Assembly (NCBI GenBank): GCA_027886175.1
Contig: JAJNNQ010000024.1
Coordinates: 9,098,001 to 9,162,000, forward strand
Direction of reading: 5' to 3'
From: Phylloscopus collybita
Taxonomy: Eukaryota > Chordata > Aves > Passeriformes > Phylloscopidae
DNA length: 64,000 bases
Shown: in pieces, positions 48,700 to 61,985 of the stretch
Layout: the number at the start of each line of letters is the position of its first letter
Position numbering within the stretch: position 1 is the stretch's first letter
Made by a program: the position numbers and the translations under genes
The notes under the pieces: generated by a model
What the model was told of the DNA's origin: nothing
Databases searched by the model: none
The model's input: the letters and a program-made list of their open reading frames with translations, nothing else

Positions 48700-48950
48700 T
48701 GGTATCTCAGAGATGACAGTGTGGCCAGCTGCCACTACATGTGGGGATAGTTTCTGTGATTTGGACACCTGTCAGCAAGAAACTGAAAACCACATGGAAC
48801 ACAAAACAGCTGCCATGTGTAATGATTTAATATTAACATACAATAAGGAGCTGGGGCATGTTTCTCATTTTGTATTGCACTACAAATAAATGATGCGGTC
48901 CAACCACTTGTGATATACTCCAGCATTTGATATCCACTGCCAAATGTTTA
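48700..48950. other. Candidate conserved noncoding element
   Basis: A repeat-free block with two CAGCTG E-boxes (48726-48731 and 48807-48812), a TTAATATTAA palindromic AT core near 48828-48837 and a CACCTG core near 48766. The overlapping minus-strand 63-codon frame has no family features. The density of bHLH and AT-hook-like sites suggests a regulatory element. Conservation is untested. Confidence 0.3.
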
Positions 48951-51619
48951 ATAAATAAAGCTAAGACTACTTTATGGACTCCTTGTTATTTTATATTTTA
49001 AACCTCTTTTACTGTCTTGCATTCTACAGAAGGTAGATCTTCTCTAGCCCTGCATTCTCCAAACCAACTGCCTGCTTTCCAGGACATGCTGTAATGGATG
49101 CCCATGTGTGTTGGATTGGAACTGTGCCAGTGCCTTATCCATCAGCATTTAGGGACCCAGAGCTGTTCTCTGTGTGTATCCATGAACCAGAATGTTACTG
49201 CACAGCATTTCACCTCTCCTTGTTTTTAGACAACTCTGCTGCAAATGTCCTTGGAGTAATTAAAACCAGTATTAAAAACAGTATTTCTAGTTGGAAAGTA
49301 AATCTTTACTACCCTTCCCTGCTTGCAATAATTTCATACACAATATCATGTATTTTTTTAAGTCTTAGGCCTGCATCCTAGAAGCCACTCTTGAATGTTT
49401 TCTCTACTGGTTTATCAATTTTTCTGCATAAGATTTTCATCTGTTATTCAAAGATGGAAGTTGAAAATTATGCATGATGCTCAAAAATGCAAAGTAACAT
49501 GATAATCATCAAAATATAATTTTCAGATAAAATTAAGCAGTAATATCATCTCAGAGGATATTTTTCTGGGGATAGAAGAGCATTTCAGGTGCTCTGTTTC
49601 TTAAATTTCCTACACAGAGGGCGGGGCTTCGCAAAATTCTAGGGAAGAAACTGTACTAGTTGTTCACAGTGATACTGCTCTTGCTTCCCTTACTGCTTCT
49701 CCAGTAAAATTTTGACCACGTCCTTGAGGGTTAAGTCAAGGGTGGAGCGTGCCAAGCTAATTCATATCTTGTTTTAAAGCTAGCTTCAACAGTTTGGCTT
49801 TGGGAACATTCCAAAATACATCCATCTGTACAGGTTGCCACAGATGATTTAGTGGTTAGGGAAGGTCATGCTTTATTTTGCTTTCTGTTTAATTTGATTT
49901 CTGGTTTTATAATTTATAGCAAAGACATCCAAGAGGTTTGTTTAAAGCCCTTTTATTTTCTTCTGTGCAAATATTGACTAAAATAATTTTAATGATAAAT
50001 CTAGTAGGTAGACATGACAGAATAAACTGTGAGGTTTTAATCCCATAAAAAAAGGGAAGGCCTTAAAGCGGAGTTGAAAGAAATGTTGCTTTCCTTTCTC
50101 CCAATGTCTTATGAAGCTGGAGGTACACCACTTCTGACCTCACAGGAATGCAAAGGCTAGTGGCCCTGATGGTATCTTTTGTGGTGTCTGTACCATTTTT
50201 TGAAATTTTGGTTGGTAATGTATATTCTAATAATCCACAGATATTTTTGTTCAGCTTCTTTGGAGCAGGAGAGATGTCCCCATAATATGGGTCCAACAAC
50301 ATGTTTTACTGCTTTGCTTTGTCAAGCACATTTTTTGGAAAAGCTCCTGACTGTTTCTGGATTGTTTGTCCTCTTTTTGTTGTTCACTCTCTGGAAACCA
50401 AGTATAGGAGCTATTCATCAGTGAATTTATTTATTTTTAATAAAAGGCTGATGCTGGAAAATTAACTTTTAAAAGCCCTTGGGATGTTTACTTCTCTCTT
50501 TTTGGCTGGTTTATGTGTTTTACTAAAATAATGTGGGCCATTTAAGTGGTTCTCTTGATAAACCATGCAGGCTCATTCATAAAGAAGGCTTCCATTTATC
50601 TGTTTTTAGGATTTTTGCTTGTATTCCCAGGCATGGCTCCTTAGGGAAGGAAAAGTGTTGACTCCTCAGTGATGTCATTTTTCACACTGAAGGGTTACAC
50701 ATTTTGAAGAGGATAATAAATGTGCCCAAAGTGACAGAGCTGACATCTAGAAATCTGGAAGTGTTTTTGAATAACCTATTCACAGGGTACAGCTAGGTTT
50801 TCATTTGAATCTGTAATACATTAGTTTTAGACTGAGTCAGTTGTAATTCATTTTTATACAGATTATACCTTCCTAAGCTTAATTACTATTCTTTCCCTAA
50901 TATGTCCCTGAAGAGCAGCTATTTTGTTGCAATTACTGAAAATGAAAAGGAGAATAAAATTCAGTGACGGTAAACTGGGCTCCTCAACTGTACATATTCA
51001 TTTTAGGGATCTGGGTTTTGTTGCTTTTCATTTTTCTCTGCTCAATGAAAGACAGGTCCCATATTATTATGAATTTAACAACCAAGCCTTTAAGAGCCAC
51101 AGAACCAAATTCTCTCCTGTTAATATCTTAGCAACATAATTAGTAGATGGATGATGTTGAATTAAAGTAATTTATTTTTTTGTTACAGTGAGCTTAAGAT
51201 GCTTTTCAAATATCAAACATTAAATGTTTTTTATGTATATGCAGTCATTGGCTGCATCTCTTAGGGTGTCTTTTTTTTTTTTTTTTAAACAATTTGGAGT
51301 GAAATTATTAGGTGAAATTCCTAATGGTGCATTCATCAAAGTAATATCTTCAATTAGTGGGATATATCTGTGTGGAATGTACATCTGGCATTTCATTTGT
51401 AAATAAGATTGGGGCTATTCTGCATGACTACTGATTTTAATCCAAATATTTATGTTATGCTACCCAAGCTCCCAAGGCAAAATCAAAGTGGCAAGATTTG
51501 AGCTCCTGACCACAGGTAATGAGAAAGCTGACAAACTTCCAGCAAGAATGGTCTTAACCTTAAAGGGGGGGTCAGTCAGACCTGAGGTACCAGAAGAACA
51601 TAGATGGTCCTTTAGGCTG

Positions 51620-51674
<55 letters not shown>
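51620..51674. repeat. Poly(A) tract, 55 bases
   Basis: The longest homopolymer in the window: 55 consecutive A bases, directly followed by GGAATTTTT and a GGTT-rich repeat. The sequence to its left (51450-51619) is not recognisable as a retroposed gene, and no flanking target-site duplication is evident. Confidence 0.95.
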
Positions 51675-51676
<2 letters not shown>

Positions 51677-51751
51677 AATTTTTGGTTGGTTGGTTTTGGT
51701 GTTTGGTTGGTTGGTTGGTTTTGGTGTTTTTGTTTGTTTTTTTTTTTTGTT
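51675..51751. repeat. (GGTT)n tandem repeat
   Basis: GGTTGGTTGGTTTTGGTGTTT occurs, followed by a second, slightly longer unit of the same pattern (about 21 and 25 bases) and then a T run. It abuts the poly(A) tract on the same strand, forming a compound A-then-T/G repeat. Confidence 0.9.
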
Positions 51752-54318
51752 TCCTGTGCATCTACAATTTCAGCTGTAGCAGGGAAGTGATGCTCCAGTC
51801 AGGCTCTAGCCTTGTTCTTTTCCCACCCCTGACTCACAGTAAGCAGAGTTTCTGAATGAGTTACATTTCTTCTCCAGGGTGGTGGGATGGGGAAGAGTGG
51901 TGTGAAAAAATAAAAATACAAATCTAACAAAACACAACAGTGCAAACTGTCCCATTTGTTTCCAGTTCTGCAACTTTTATCTCCTGACACCAAACTTGAA
52001 AATAGCTGGGTCTGCATTTTTATTTCTTGGAGAAAATAGTTTTGGATAGTGCCTATCTATAGTAGCCCTGCAAGCAGGCAGGATCTGTGGATGTTTCAGT
52101 ATTTGCCTAGCAGGATTAATGGTTAGAAGATTTTTTTTTTTTGCCTTCCTTGATGTTTTCATTAACTTGAAGCTGTGTCCTCAAAGGTACTTAAGGGTGG
52201 TGTTTAGTACTGGTAGAATATCCTCTTGTGAACATTGTAATAGGAAAATTCTCAGATAGGAGAAATCATTTGCTACAATTAACTGTACAAAGCACTTTTC
52301 AAAGAAAGATATTGCTTGTATTAAAAAAATCTTCTCTTCTGGAACATTGGATGCCAAAGTCTAATTTCCTGCAATATTATTAACTAAGCTGCATTAGTTT
52401 GGGTGATTTGTGAAATTATAGAAATAGCTGATAAAATACGGCCAGTCAGGCAATCCAGTATTTTTAAAAGTCTATATTTTTTCTTGTGAGATTTTATTAT
52501 TACCCTAGAAACACTGAATAATTTATTGAAAGCAAAATTAATGTTCTCATGCCAGGCAGCTCAGAGAACACCCTGGGACATTGCTCTTTTAGTGATTGGT
52601 GATCTTGAACAGTTGAAGCCAAAAAGTCAGTGTGGTGAGTCCTAGAGAGAGAACACTGACTTTCCTTGTCCAGAGATATGGATTGTCTTCTGGCCTCTAA
52701 AGGAGCAGGAAACAAGTCCCACTTTCCTCAGCCTGGCTTTGTTAGGGATGTGGAAATAGCTGAGTGCCTATCTTGGATGAAAGGGGAGGAGGAAAACCTG
52801 CTTACCCAAACCAGTAAGACACACTCTCGCCCTCAGGGTTTTCAGTTTGGTGCAGGTTCAGAGGGTACAGAGAAAAAAAAAAACCACAGATGTGCAAAGA
52901 TCACATTGGGTGTTCACCCCAAAGCTGATTTTTAAGCTAACATTTAAGGAAATTTCATCAGCTCACTTTTCAATAATACCCCACAGCACAAAATGAAATA
53001 GAGCATTTTGTTTAGGTTAGGGATTATTCTGTTTCTTCATTCATGAATGTTAATCTGGGTTTTTCATGTCCAGTTTTTTAAACAGATGTATATTGTGTAT
53101 GCTGAGGGTCCAAAGTTCAAACTGCAGTTGAGAAGACTCAGCTGATTTCAGCATCAGTGGGGAGGAGTTACTGCAAAGGGTGTTGGATGAGAATTGGTCA
53201 TTCACTGACACCTCCTCCTCATGGCTGGCTCCTGGTGTGCTGCCTTACAGGCCCATTCACTTGTAAACATCATCTTCCTTAGCTGCACTCTGATAATGTT
53301 CTCAAAATAGAATTATTAGCAGAGATAATAATTGTGCTTTTTGTGCTTTGTTACTCTCCATCCCATCTTGCTTTCAATTTATGTCTGCCAGAGACAACCC
53401 CATTGCATTGCTTTTTTAAGGTGTTCAAGAGATTGGCATTCAGTAATTTGCTGTGATTTAAATGCCAGTTATTTATGCATTTTCGAAAATATGTCTTATG
53501 CTCAACACAATGAAGTTGTTGTTTTAATTGCAGAAGTCAAATCATCCTGTCTTGGTGTCTGAAAAGAGTAGGACTCAAACTCTTCATTCTGTGGATTGAA
53601 GCCTGTAGTAGTAGCTATTCTATTTTGAAGTATCTTGATTGAATACTTAAACTTATAAAAAAGAACAGTTTGAAACTATCTACATTTGTATGAAAACACT
53701 TCTAATTCCTTTAACTTTTGCTGGTTTTCCATAAAACTTGAATGTTGTACAAAATCAGTTTTCATACATTAAAAGTCAATCATATTTTATTGAAGTTGAC
53801 TGACTGCAACTATGACAGATGAATTAATGTGACTTAAGCACCTTATAAAGGAAAATAAAAAAGGTGAAAAACAATTGTATAGTTAATAGGAATAAAAATC
53901 AATATATAATAAAGGAAGAGGTATGCAGTATAAAAAAGCACAATGTCAGCACAAATCAAGAAAGACTCTGAGAACTTATGGATGGCTTTAGGATGTTGAA
54001 TCAGCAATCAGATAAGTAGCTCACTTTGTGGTCATACAACTCTTACAAGGTTTTAGAAAAACGTGTTTGATAATGACTGTGTAAACCTATGGTATTTTAT
54101 TAACAAGTTCTAATACTACACAATGAGTGGGTAGCAGTGCCTTCCCATATCAGTGAATTTCAACCAAATTTTTTAATCAGAAGAAGTGACACTAGGTGTT
54201 GCCATGCTTCATGCCTACCATGTTTTGGTTTTGGGAAATTTCATTCCCAGGCACAGTCTTAGTACACAAAGTCACACAATGTAAACTACCGTGTGTTTTC
54301 ACATTCTGTTCCCAGAGG

Positions 54319-54501
54319 AGGGACTTCATGTAGTGGTCTCTGGAACTGACCAATGGTTCCCAAAGGTCCCACCTCTAAGGTGGGCACATCTAAAAAAGCA
54401 CAAAAGGAGTCAGAAAAATAAACCGTGGTCCCTTGCTAGCAAGGGTCCACGCAGCCTTCCTGAATCACTCCCTGCCTCATTCATTGTGTCCCACAGCGAC
54501 A
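54319..54501 (+). mobile_element. Possible degraded solo LTR, weak
   Basis: The order of signals resembles a retroviral LTR: a CCAAT box in GACCAATGG near 54348, a weak TATA-like CTAAAAAAG near 54390, AATAAA at 54417-54422, and a C-rich downstream part ending GCGACA. A TG start at 54319 is possible. I found no matching target-site duplication, so the boundaries are guesses. It may be unrelated unique sequence with a chance arrangement. Confidence 0.2.
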
Positions 54502-55350
54502 ACTAGGTTAGCAGTGAGTGGGGTTAGTGTTGTGTGTCAGCACAGGTGAGGCTTCTGACCAGGGACAGGACAGAAACATCTTCCATGCTGCATTTCCCGT
54601 GGAGGCTGGGCAGGCATGAGGCGTGGTGACACGAGGCCTGGCGTGAGCTCAGAGCAGTGGAATCCAAAGGGGGGCAGCTCCTTAGCTCAGGGCAGAGTGG
54701 CCAGCAGGCACCAGGGGTGCAGACTGAGGCAGGCAGGAGCAGAACTGCTGCAGCTTTGGTCAAACCTCCTGCTTGAATTTTGACTTTGACTAAGTTCACT
54801 TGATGAAAGCACTTGGGTTTTTTCAGGTGCTGGGACTATGAGTGCTGTGTGGACAGAGCATTTCCGTGCACAGACAGGAGCTGGACTGAAGTTTTTGTGG
54901 GAAGGGAGGAAAGGAGCTTGAGATGAAGCTAAATGTGGGAGTTAACATTGCTGGAAAGCTTCCCCTTCCCACAGATAAATCCGTGTTTTAAGTATCAGAC
55001 TAAAACCCAGTGAAATGAAGCACAAAGCACTGTGAAGGCAGTGAAAGGTTCCCCATCTCAATCTTCTAAGTTTTTGATGATTTCTCAGCTGTTCTTAACT
55101 GTATAGCTAAGATTTGGGTCTTCTTCTGCAATTTTAGGACTTTCAATCCCAACTGACCTGTAAAAAACAAACAAACTCAGGTTATTTGCAGCTTTCCTTG
55201 CCAAAATAGCCATCACACCAAAATCATACCAATTTAGAAAAAACATATCTAATAAAGAATAAATAATAAATTAGGAAGCAAAATCCTGACTAACTGCTCT
55301 AGATCCTGAAAGTAACATATTGTGCAGACAGACAGTGTCCTCAGCTGAAG

Positions 55351-55400
55351 AGATTTAGGGTTTCTGGAGATGAAGAGATCTAGGGTTCCTGGAGATGAAG
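55351..55400. repeat. 25-bp tandem duplication
   Basis: AGATTTAGGGTTTCTGGAGA plus TGAAG is followed at once by a second copy that differs at two positions (T-to-C both times). A small tandem repeat of two units. Confidence 0.9.
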
Positions 55401-57290
55401 AAATGCAGTAGGGTATCCCAAAAAATGAAGGACACTACAAGAACCTTCCAAAAGTGGAGCCATTTTTTTGTTTTAAAAAAGGAAAATATTCTTTCTACCT
55501 CAGAGGGAGATCTCTCAGCTCTGCCATGGAAGTCTCCATTTGACAAATATTGAATGTGGTTCTTTTATGATTAATAAAAATCTTTAAAGAAGCAGCCGCT
55601 ATCTGAAAAGTATAGGGAAAACCTAAACAAAGCTTTCTCTGTTCAACTGCAGAAACAAAAGCCATTTTTAACAAACCAACTTCCAAACTTAGAATGTGGA
55701 AAAAAAAAATCTTCATTTTTGTATAATGTATTTGCTTTTACCATTGCACTTTCATTTTCTTATTACTTGCTTATTATCTCCTATTGCACAACTAAATCTT
55801 AAACATGCACTTTAAATTACCTGAGTAATATTAGTTGCCACAGATGAAATTGCTTTAGATGAAATACAGTTAAGTTTACATTGAAATCTGAAATGTGCTG
55901 ATATAAAGAGAGTGGGTGTAAGAATTGATAAGCAAGTGAGACTTGAGAACTCACTCCATTTGGAACTCTGTCTTAAATTAATTTCAGAAACACTGCATGC
56001 TTCATTCTTTCCATCTCCTCTTTGAGACACATGACTTCTACTTGCAACTCGAGTTATGGCAGGGACACAATATCTTAAAGATTTCTAGGTGCTGTCATTC
56101 AAATGCCCTGTCAAATTTGGAATTGCCATGTTCTTCTGTGTTGGTTTGGAGGAATGGATATATCCATTTCAACCCACATGAAAAGATGTCCTTTACAAAG
56201 AGATCTCCTCTTCCCCACACTGTTTCTGAAAGGCCAGGGGAGGTGTCTGAATTTTAAGAAGCTTTCAGCACTGTTTCCACAGGGCTTTTGGGATATGATT
56301 AGTCCCACTAGTTGTGCTTATCAGACCTGTGTGCAGCTGAGAGGAAACCACACGTATGTGCTGAGGGGGTCAGAGGGAAGCCACAAAGGCAAAGTCCAGT
56401 TCCGCTCCCAACCCTTGTCCAGTCCCTGAAGGACCAGGGAGGAAGCCACAGCTGTGGGTCAGGGTTTTAATGTGGTTTATGGCACAGCAAACCAGCATTT
56501 ATATAAGTGAGAGGTACGTAAACTGTAGAGTATGAAAGTAATCTACAGTGCTCTGCAACTCTGTGACCCTCCCACAGCACAGCTTCACGTGTTCTCTATG
56601 CAGTCCATCACCAAACACTCAGGTAGAATTCTATATGGCACTCTCACAGTGTCTTTTTTTCATTATTTTCTCAGCTCACATTTTTTATTTTGAGCCCTCA
56701 TAATGAACAGCAGTGAGTTTAAACAGAAAATACAGTTCACAGGTGATTTCTCTCTTCTGCCTGGAGCTAGGTGATCTGCATGACTCTTACCTTTTAGAGT
56801 GCTTGCATTATTTGCTTTATAGTAGAAACGAGTTCCATTTTTACATTTATGGATTAATGGCCTTAAAGGGAAAGGAATGCACATCAGGTGTGAAGGTGTG
56901 GGGTTTTTTTTAATGTCAGTACTCAGCAATAAATTAACAGTGAAGCATTTCAGTAGTTGAGAAGCCTAGCAGTTTCAGGAGTAAACATATCCCTAAAATT
57001 GAAAGCATCAGCTTGAGAAGGACAGTGAAGGGAATCATGATTAGAAGTCCATTAAAAATCCCTTCTATATAAAATAATTATTGCACTTAAGTTACATTAT
57101 GTACCAGTTTTACAGGTATGATAAAAAATCTTCCTCCACAATCAATGGATTTCCTTTAATTAAAACATGTAGAGGCCTTTTCTTCCAACGGTAACATCTT
57201 TGCAACTGTTAACATTTTTTTGAGCAAAAGCATTTAAGTAGAAATTTCACCAATTCTTTGATTAACAAGAATAATATTAAATTTTATTTA

Positions 57291-57326
57291 ATTATTAAAA
57301 TACAAAAGATTATTAAAATACAAAAG
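57291..57326. repeat. 18-bp perfect tandem duplication
   Basis: ATTATTAAAATACAAAAG occurs twice back to back with no differences, in strongly AT-rich sequence. Confidence 0.95.
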
Positions 57327-57479
57327 ACGATTGATATTGCACTAATTGAAAAATAATACACAAGCAGTAGAACTTGTTGTAACATCAAGACATAAGAGTG
57401 TTCTCTCTCCTGGAATTCTGAATATCATTAAGAAATGCTGAGAATGGAATTTCCAAACTGCATTTGAAGTAATGCAATA

Positions 57480-58320
57480 TTTATGATGATAAAGAATGTA
57501 CCACATAATCCCTTGAGGCTCGTTGGCTGCATAATTAACACAGGTATAAATTAGATTTCAGTGAAATCGGGTGACAATTTCATTTTTTTTTAGTGAAAAG
57601 ACAAAGATTCTACCAAAAGACAAGGATCAGAAAACTGAGAATCCATAACTGCCTCTTTTCTAGTTAAGTACAAATGACACACTGTGATGTGTCAAAGGGG
57701 CAAACATGGCAGTGGGCTAAAGCTGCTCTTGTGTGGCTGATGGCTAAAAGCAGGAGATTTGCTGACTGTGTGATAAAAAGCAATTGCTGCAGTCATTGAT
57801 GAAATGGTTTGAATATTGCACTGATTGATTGTTTGCCCCTCTGAACGTGTGGCATCCCATTAAAAAGCTTAATTACCAAAGTCAGAAGTCACTAACTTAT
57901 ATGGAATCTAACCGAAAATGTGGACTTGCCAGCTAAAGTTAATTGTGCAGTAAGATTTGTGTATAGCCTCACATGTGGGCTTAACAATTCCTTTTAGGAG
58001 TGAAATTAGAGGAACCAAAGCCATCAATATGTCAAGTCATTATATATTGCCTTCTCATCAGCATGACCTGCTATCATGACACCACCACCCCAATAAAACA
58101 TACTCATTTGCTGGTGCTGGCCAGAAGTGACACTGATAGAGCAAGCATCAGTTTTCAGAGGCAAAACCAGGATACTTTTGAAATTAAATGCAATTATCCA
58201 CCATTGGCTACTTGAGCCTTTTGGCTTCTCTCCTAATATTGCTGACAGTCATCGTCATTTCCCAAAAGAGAGACCCTGAAAAGGTTGAAATCAATAACAG
58301 ATTTGGCACTGCCTTAAGAA
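57480..58320. other. Candidate conserved noncoding element, strongest in window
   Basis: An 840-base block without interspersed repeats. It carries a PBX/HOX-type TGATTGAT (57822-57829), TTAATTA (57869-57875), CAATTG E-box-like sites, CATAATTAAC near 57530 and several ATTTGCA-like and TAAT cores. No frame longer than about 70 codons crosses it, and none shows protein features. The even base composition and dense transcription-factor cores are what deeply conserved vertebrate enhancers look like. This is pattern judgement only; conservation was not measured. Confidence 0.35.
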
Positions 58321-59045
58321 TAGTCAGGAACTCCCTTTCTATGTCTGATGCCTAAGTGGATGTAGGGAATGAAGCCTTGAAAAGAAATGTTTAGCCTAAA
58401 AATTTAAGAATGGTGTTCAGTTATAAGGTCCAAGTCTACAAAGCAGTTTCTCTGTGAGAAGCTGTTTTGGGAGATGTGTCTACGGATTGTTCATATGAAA
58501 TTGTCTCCTTGCAACACCACAGGTATTTAATGAGGTGGTACTTGGTTGGTCACTGAGCAAAAAAATTGAAATTTTCCATGGTGTTTAAATCAACCATGGT
58601 TGTCTAGGAAGTTTTAAGTTGTTTTTTCCCGGTGGATCCTGAGATAGATGTTTTTATAAATTTTAATGCTGCCTGATAATTGCTGTGTGTAAAATGAAAA
58701 AAAAAAGGCAAAAAAAAGCGCCAGAATTTATTTTCATTTCTAACTATAATAAGCAATTATTGACTCCCCTGTCCTTGGCAGAGTGTAAAGATTTATTAAC
58801 ATCAGAAATTAATATTGATCAAAACTAGGATGGTGGGTCAATGAATATTAAATGAAGGCATTTTCATCTTCCCAAGGTTAAACTAAAATTTCACTCTGAA
58901 TTCTGTCATCAAGATTTTGCTTCTGGTTTCAGCTATGCTGAAAATGTAATTGCAGATGCAGGACTCTTTCATTTGCAACATTATGTTTCAAGCAGTTTTA
59001 AGACAGATGGAAATGATTATCAAAATCATGCAAGCTGGTTTAAGG

Positions 59046-59062
59046 AAAAAAAAAAAAAAAAA
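59046..59062. repeat. Poly(A) tract
   Basis: Seventeen A bases followed by GGAAGGGGTGGAGG. Confidence 0.9.
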
Positions 59063-60740
59063 GGAAGGGGTGGAGGTACTGCATCCTTACTGTACATAAA
59101 AGGTTTGCCTACACTGCTGTATCATTTCCTAGCCCAGACTGATAGGATAGCAGATCTCCTGGTGGTGGATTATCTAATCACCATCCCTAAATACAGATTG
59201 GGTTTGCACACCGTGGCTCTACAGACCCTACTGAGTCTGCAGCACTTCCAGTCATGGAAGCCTTTTGCTGAGCTGGGAGGTTGTTAAGTTGACATTGCCG
59301 CCACAGGTCATGGTTTCTCCTCTTTGCTCTTCTGGCTGCCTCTGCTTAACTTTTTTTTATTCTCTGGCTCTAGACTGTTTTCCCACAAATTATAATCAAG
59401 ACTGCTATCACTGATTATGGTGCCTGACTTCCAATCCTTTACTTTGGTGTAGATGAACAAAACATCTTTATAAAAGCCAATTTTTTCAAAGTCTGTTTTA
59501 AGCTAGTGTGAAAGGACTGGTTTGAGGTATTTACTGGTACAAAAGGCTTTCACTGGTACAGCTTGACATTTTGAAATATTTTAGTTAGGGTACTTCAAAT
59601 ACTTTCAGGACTTACCTCTGGCACCCTTATGCTAGAAATTAGGCTGTGACTCCACACAGCCTTTCTGCTGTCTCTTTTTTTGCATGCCCTGAAGTTAGGA
59701 AAGGGAGGAGTCAGTTTTCACTGGCTGGCACTCCTCTCTTATTTATCCTGGTGTTCTGGAAACTACTGAAGAAAACTGATGACAATAAGCAACACATATT
59801 TTTTCTGCTCCATTGCAGGTTACAGTTGTCTGAACTTGAATTTGTGTATTCCTACAAAATGAAATGGATTTTTTTTTTTTTTAATAGCCAATGGTAGTAG
59901 CTTGTCCTGCATGCCAGCTAGAAAATAGGAAAGGTTTAAAGGTTTGTGTAGCTGAGCCACCCTCCTGTTCATGGACTGGTTTTTGCAGCAATGTAAATAC
60001 ATCCTGGCACATGTAGCAGGCTGTGTAGAAGCACACTTTTGCCCCAGTAACATGCTGAATTAAGAGATGTATTTTGCTTAAAGTCAATAATTCGATAAGA
60101 ATTCTCTATTTTAATGTCATGTCTAAAAATTGAAGTACCGAAACTCAGTGCAAACACATGAGTTTGAGATGACAGATTTGCCTTTAATGCCCAAGTTTGT
60201 TGTGTCAAGAAAGTCCCTGATTTATATTCATTTCTTGTTCCCTTTCTTCATACTGCATTTGTGTAAAAGCTTAGAAAGTCCCTTATTCTTGCTGACTTTC
60301 TTATCTTAAATTCTCTTTGATCTTTTTTAGGGTTTTTTTTTTCCTTTTTAACATTTCTGTAGCTGTACATGTTGTTTAAAGCTGTTATTCTCTCCAAAAA
60401 TCCCTTTCCTTTCCTCAAGATAATTTCTGTCCTTGAATAAAACTTTCAAAGTAGCTCAAGTCCCATATTCAGAAGATATAATTACTTAGAAGCCTTTTCA
60501 CTTGGAGAATCATTGAACTAAATATTAAGCTAATCCCATCAAGTGATTTATATACCAAACTCTTTTTTTTTCTCTCTAAAATTTTGCCTTCTTTTAATAT
60601 TTCTATTGTATCTAGTTCTCTCCTCTCTCCCTTACCTCTTTTTTGCTACAAAGTCTTCTGCTATTCTGCTATTTTCACGTCTGTTTTCATTTTTCTCTCA
60701 TATTAATTCCCGGGGTTTTTTGTATCTTTATCCTCTGTTT

Positions 60741-60796
60741 CATGGGGTTTGGGTTTTTTATTGGTTGTTTTTGGTTGGGCTTTTTTTTTTTTTTTT
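60741..60796. repeat. T/G-rich tract
   Basis: GGGGTTTGGG, GGTTGTTTTTGGTTGGG and a T run of 16 bases. It belongs to the same class as the tracts at 5.0, 10.1, 44.4 and 51.7 kb. Confidence 0.8.
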
Positions 60797-61985
60797 CCTT
60801 TTACCCACTGGCATATTCAGCCTTCCCTAACTTTCATCTGGTCTTTTATTTTAAATCTGTGCAAGAGCAATGGTGGTACCTTAACAAAGTAGGGGGAGAA
60901 AACAACACTGCATCAGCCAAATCTAGTGTTTTATTCAGCATCCCCACACACTGCTTACCAGGCACCCTCTTCATATCTGTCTTCCAGCTCATTTTCTTGA
61001 TATGCATGCTACACAAATGTCTCTTAAGGGAGAATTTGTGAACCTCAGCAAGGTAAGTTGACAGCCTCAGAAGAGAAAAATTTAATACCTTCATTAAGCA
61101 TGGCTACAAGGCAAAGATACTCTTTTATTTCTAGTGAATTCCCCTAGCACCTTCTTTCCCAAGTTATTCTTTCTACAAAACAGCACCAAATTATGAGTCT
61201 TTTTTTGCATTTATGGTAGCCTTCTGTGCTATGAATTACAGACTGAGATTTTTAATGTTTTTGTTCCTTCTATGGATTGTTTTTAACTGCTTTTACAGCT
61301 GAAAAGGTTATAAAGAATTATGCAATGAATTCTGACACTCCCTAAAATTGCATTAATCTACAAAATCCATGATATGGATATTTTCTGTGGAAAGACAATT
61401 TTGTATCTTTCCAGACCAAAACATCACAAGGAAGTAGTACAAATAAAAATTCATGTAAGAGGTTATTTACTCTAAATTAGCAAGTACTTTTAACTTCCAA
61501 ATAAAAGAGAATGAAGCCTATGCATTTTTTTCCCTGCATAGGACTATACAGTATATTATATTCATATGTTAGTACGAGATTGATTTCAATTTAAAAAGAG
61601 GTCACATCTTTTAACATTATACAGATTTATTGGTTCCAACTTGCCATTTCCAATAGGAACACATATTTCTTAAATTAGGCCAAGACAGTTGATAGTTTTG
61701 TTACAAAAGTGATAAAATTGACCTGATTAAGTCATAAATTGTGAAATATTCGTGGGTGGAAGGTCTGCATCTGAGGAGCATCCTGGGGAGGCTTTGAAGA
61801 TAAAGGTTTATGTGTATCTTAGCAAAGATGTGCTCCAATGGAGAAATGTCTCCAGGTGAAGGTGGGGTAGCCAGCTGTGAGTCTCTGATCATTTGTTACA
61901 GCAGCTGGTTAGCTGGATAGAGCAGGAATGAAGCTTTCTGGGAATTAGCTGTAAATGCAAGTATTTTTAAGCTTGTTTCCTTATA

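Larger units (their letters stand above)
44978..51619. other. Unique noncoding DNA with candidate regulatory blocks
   Basis: No supported gene. It includes a poly(A) run at 45899-45914, poly(T) at 47354-47384, T runs near 47500-47509 and 47597-47609, and enhancer-like blocks at about 46100-46400 and 48700-48950. Frames of 60-99 codons lack domains. Confidence 0.5.
51752..61985. other. Unique noncoding DNA with candidate regulatory block
   Basis: No supported gene. It includes a 25-bp tandem duplication at 55351-55400, an 18-bp tandem duplication at 57291-57326, an enhancer-like block at about 57480-58320, a poly(A) run at 59046-59062 and T/G-rich sequence at about 60741-60796. A possible degraded LTR lies at about 54319-54501. 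Confidence 0.5.

Noticed and set aside
51490..51560. Second tRNA-like site on the minus strand (GAGCTCAAATC resembling a B-box)
   Set aside because: The B-box-like word is good, but no A-box lies at the right distance; the nearest GGTTAAGA word is about 17 bases too far away.
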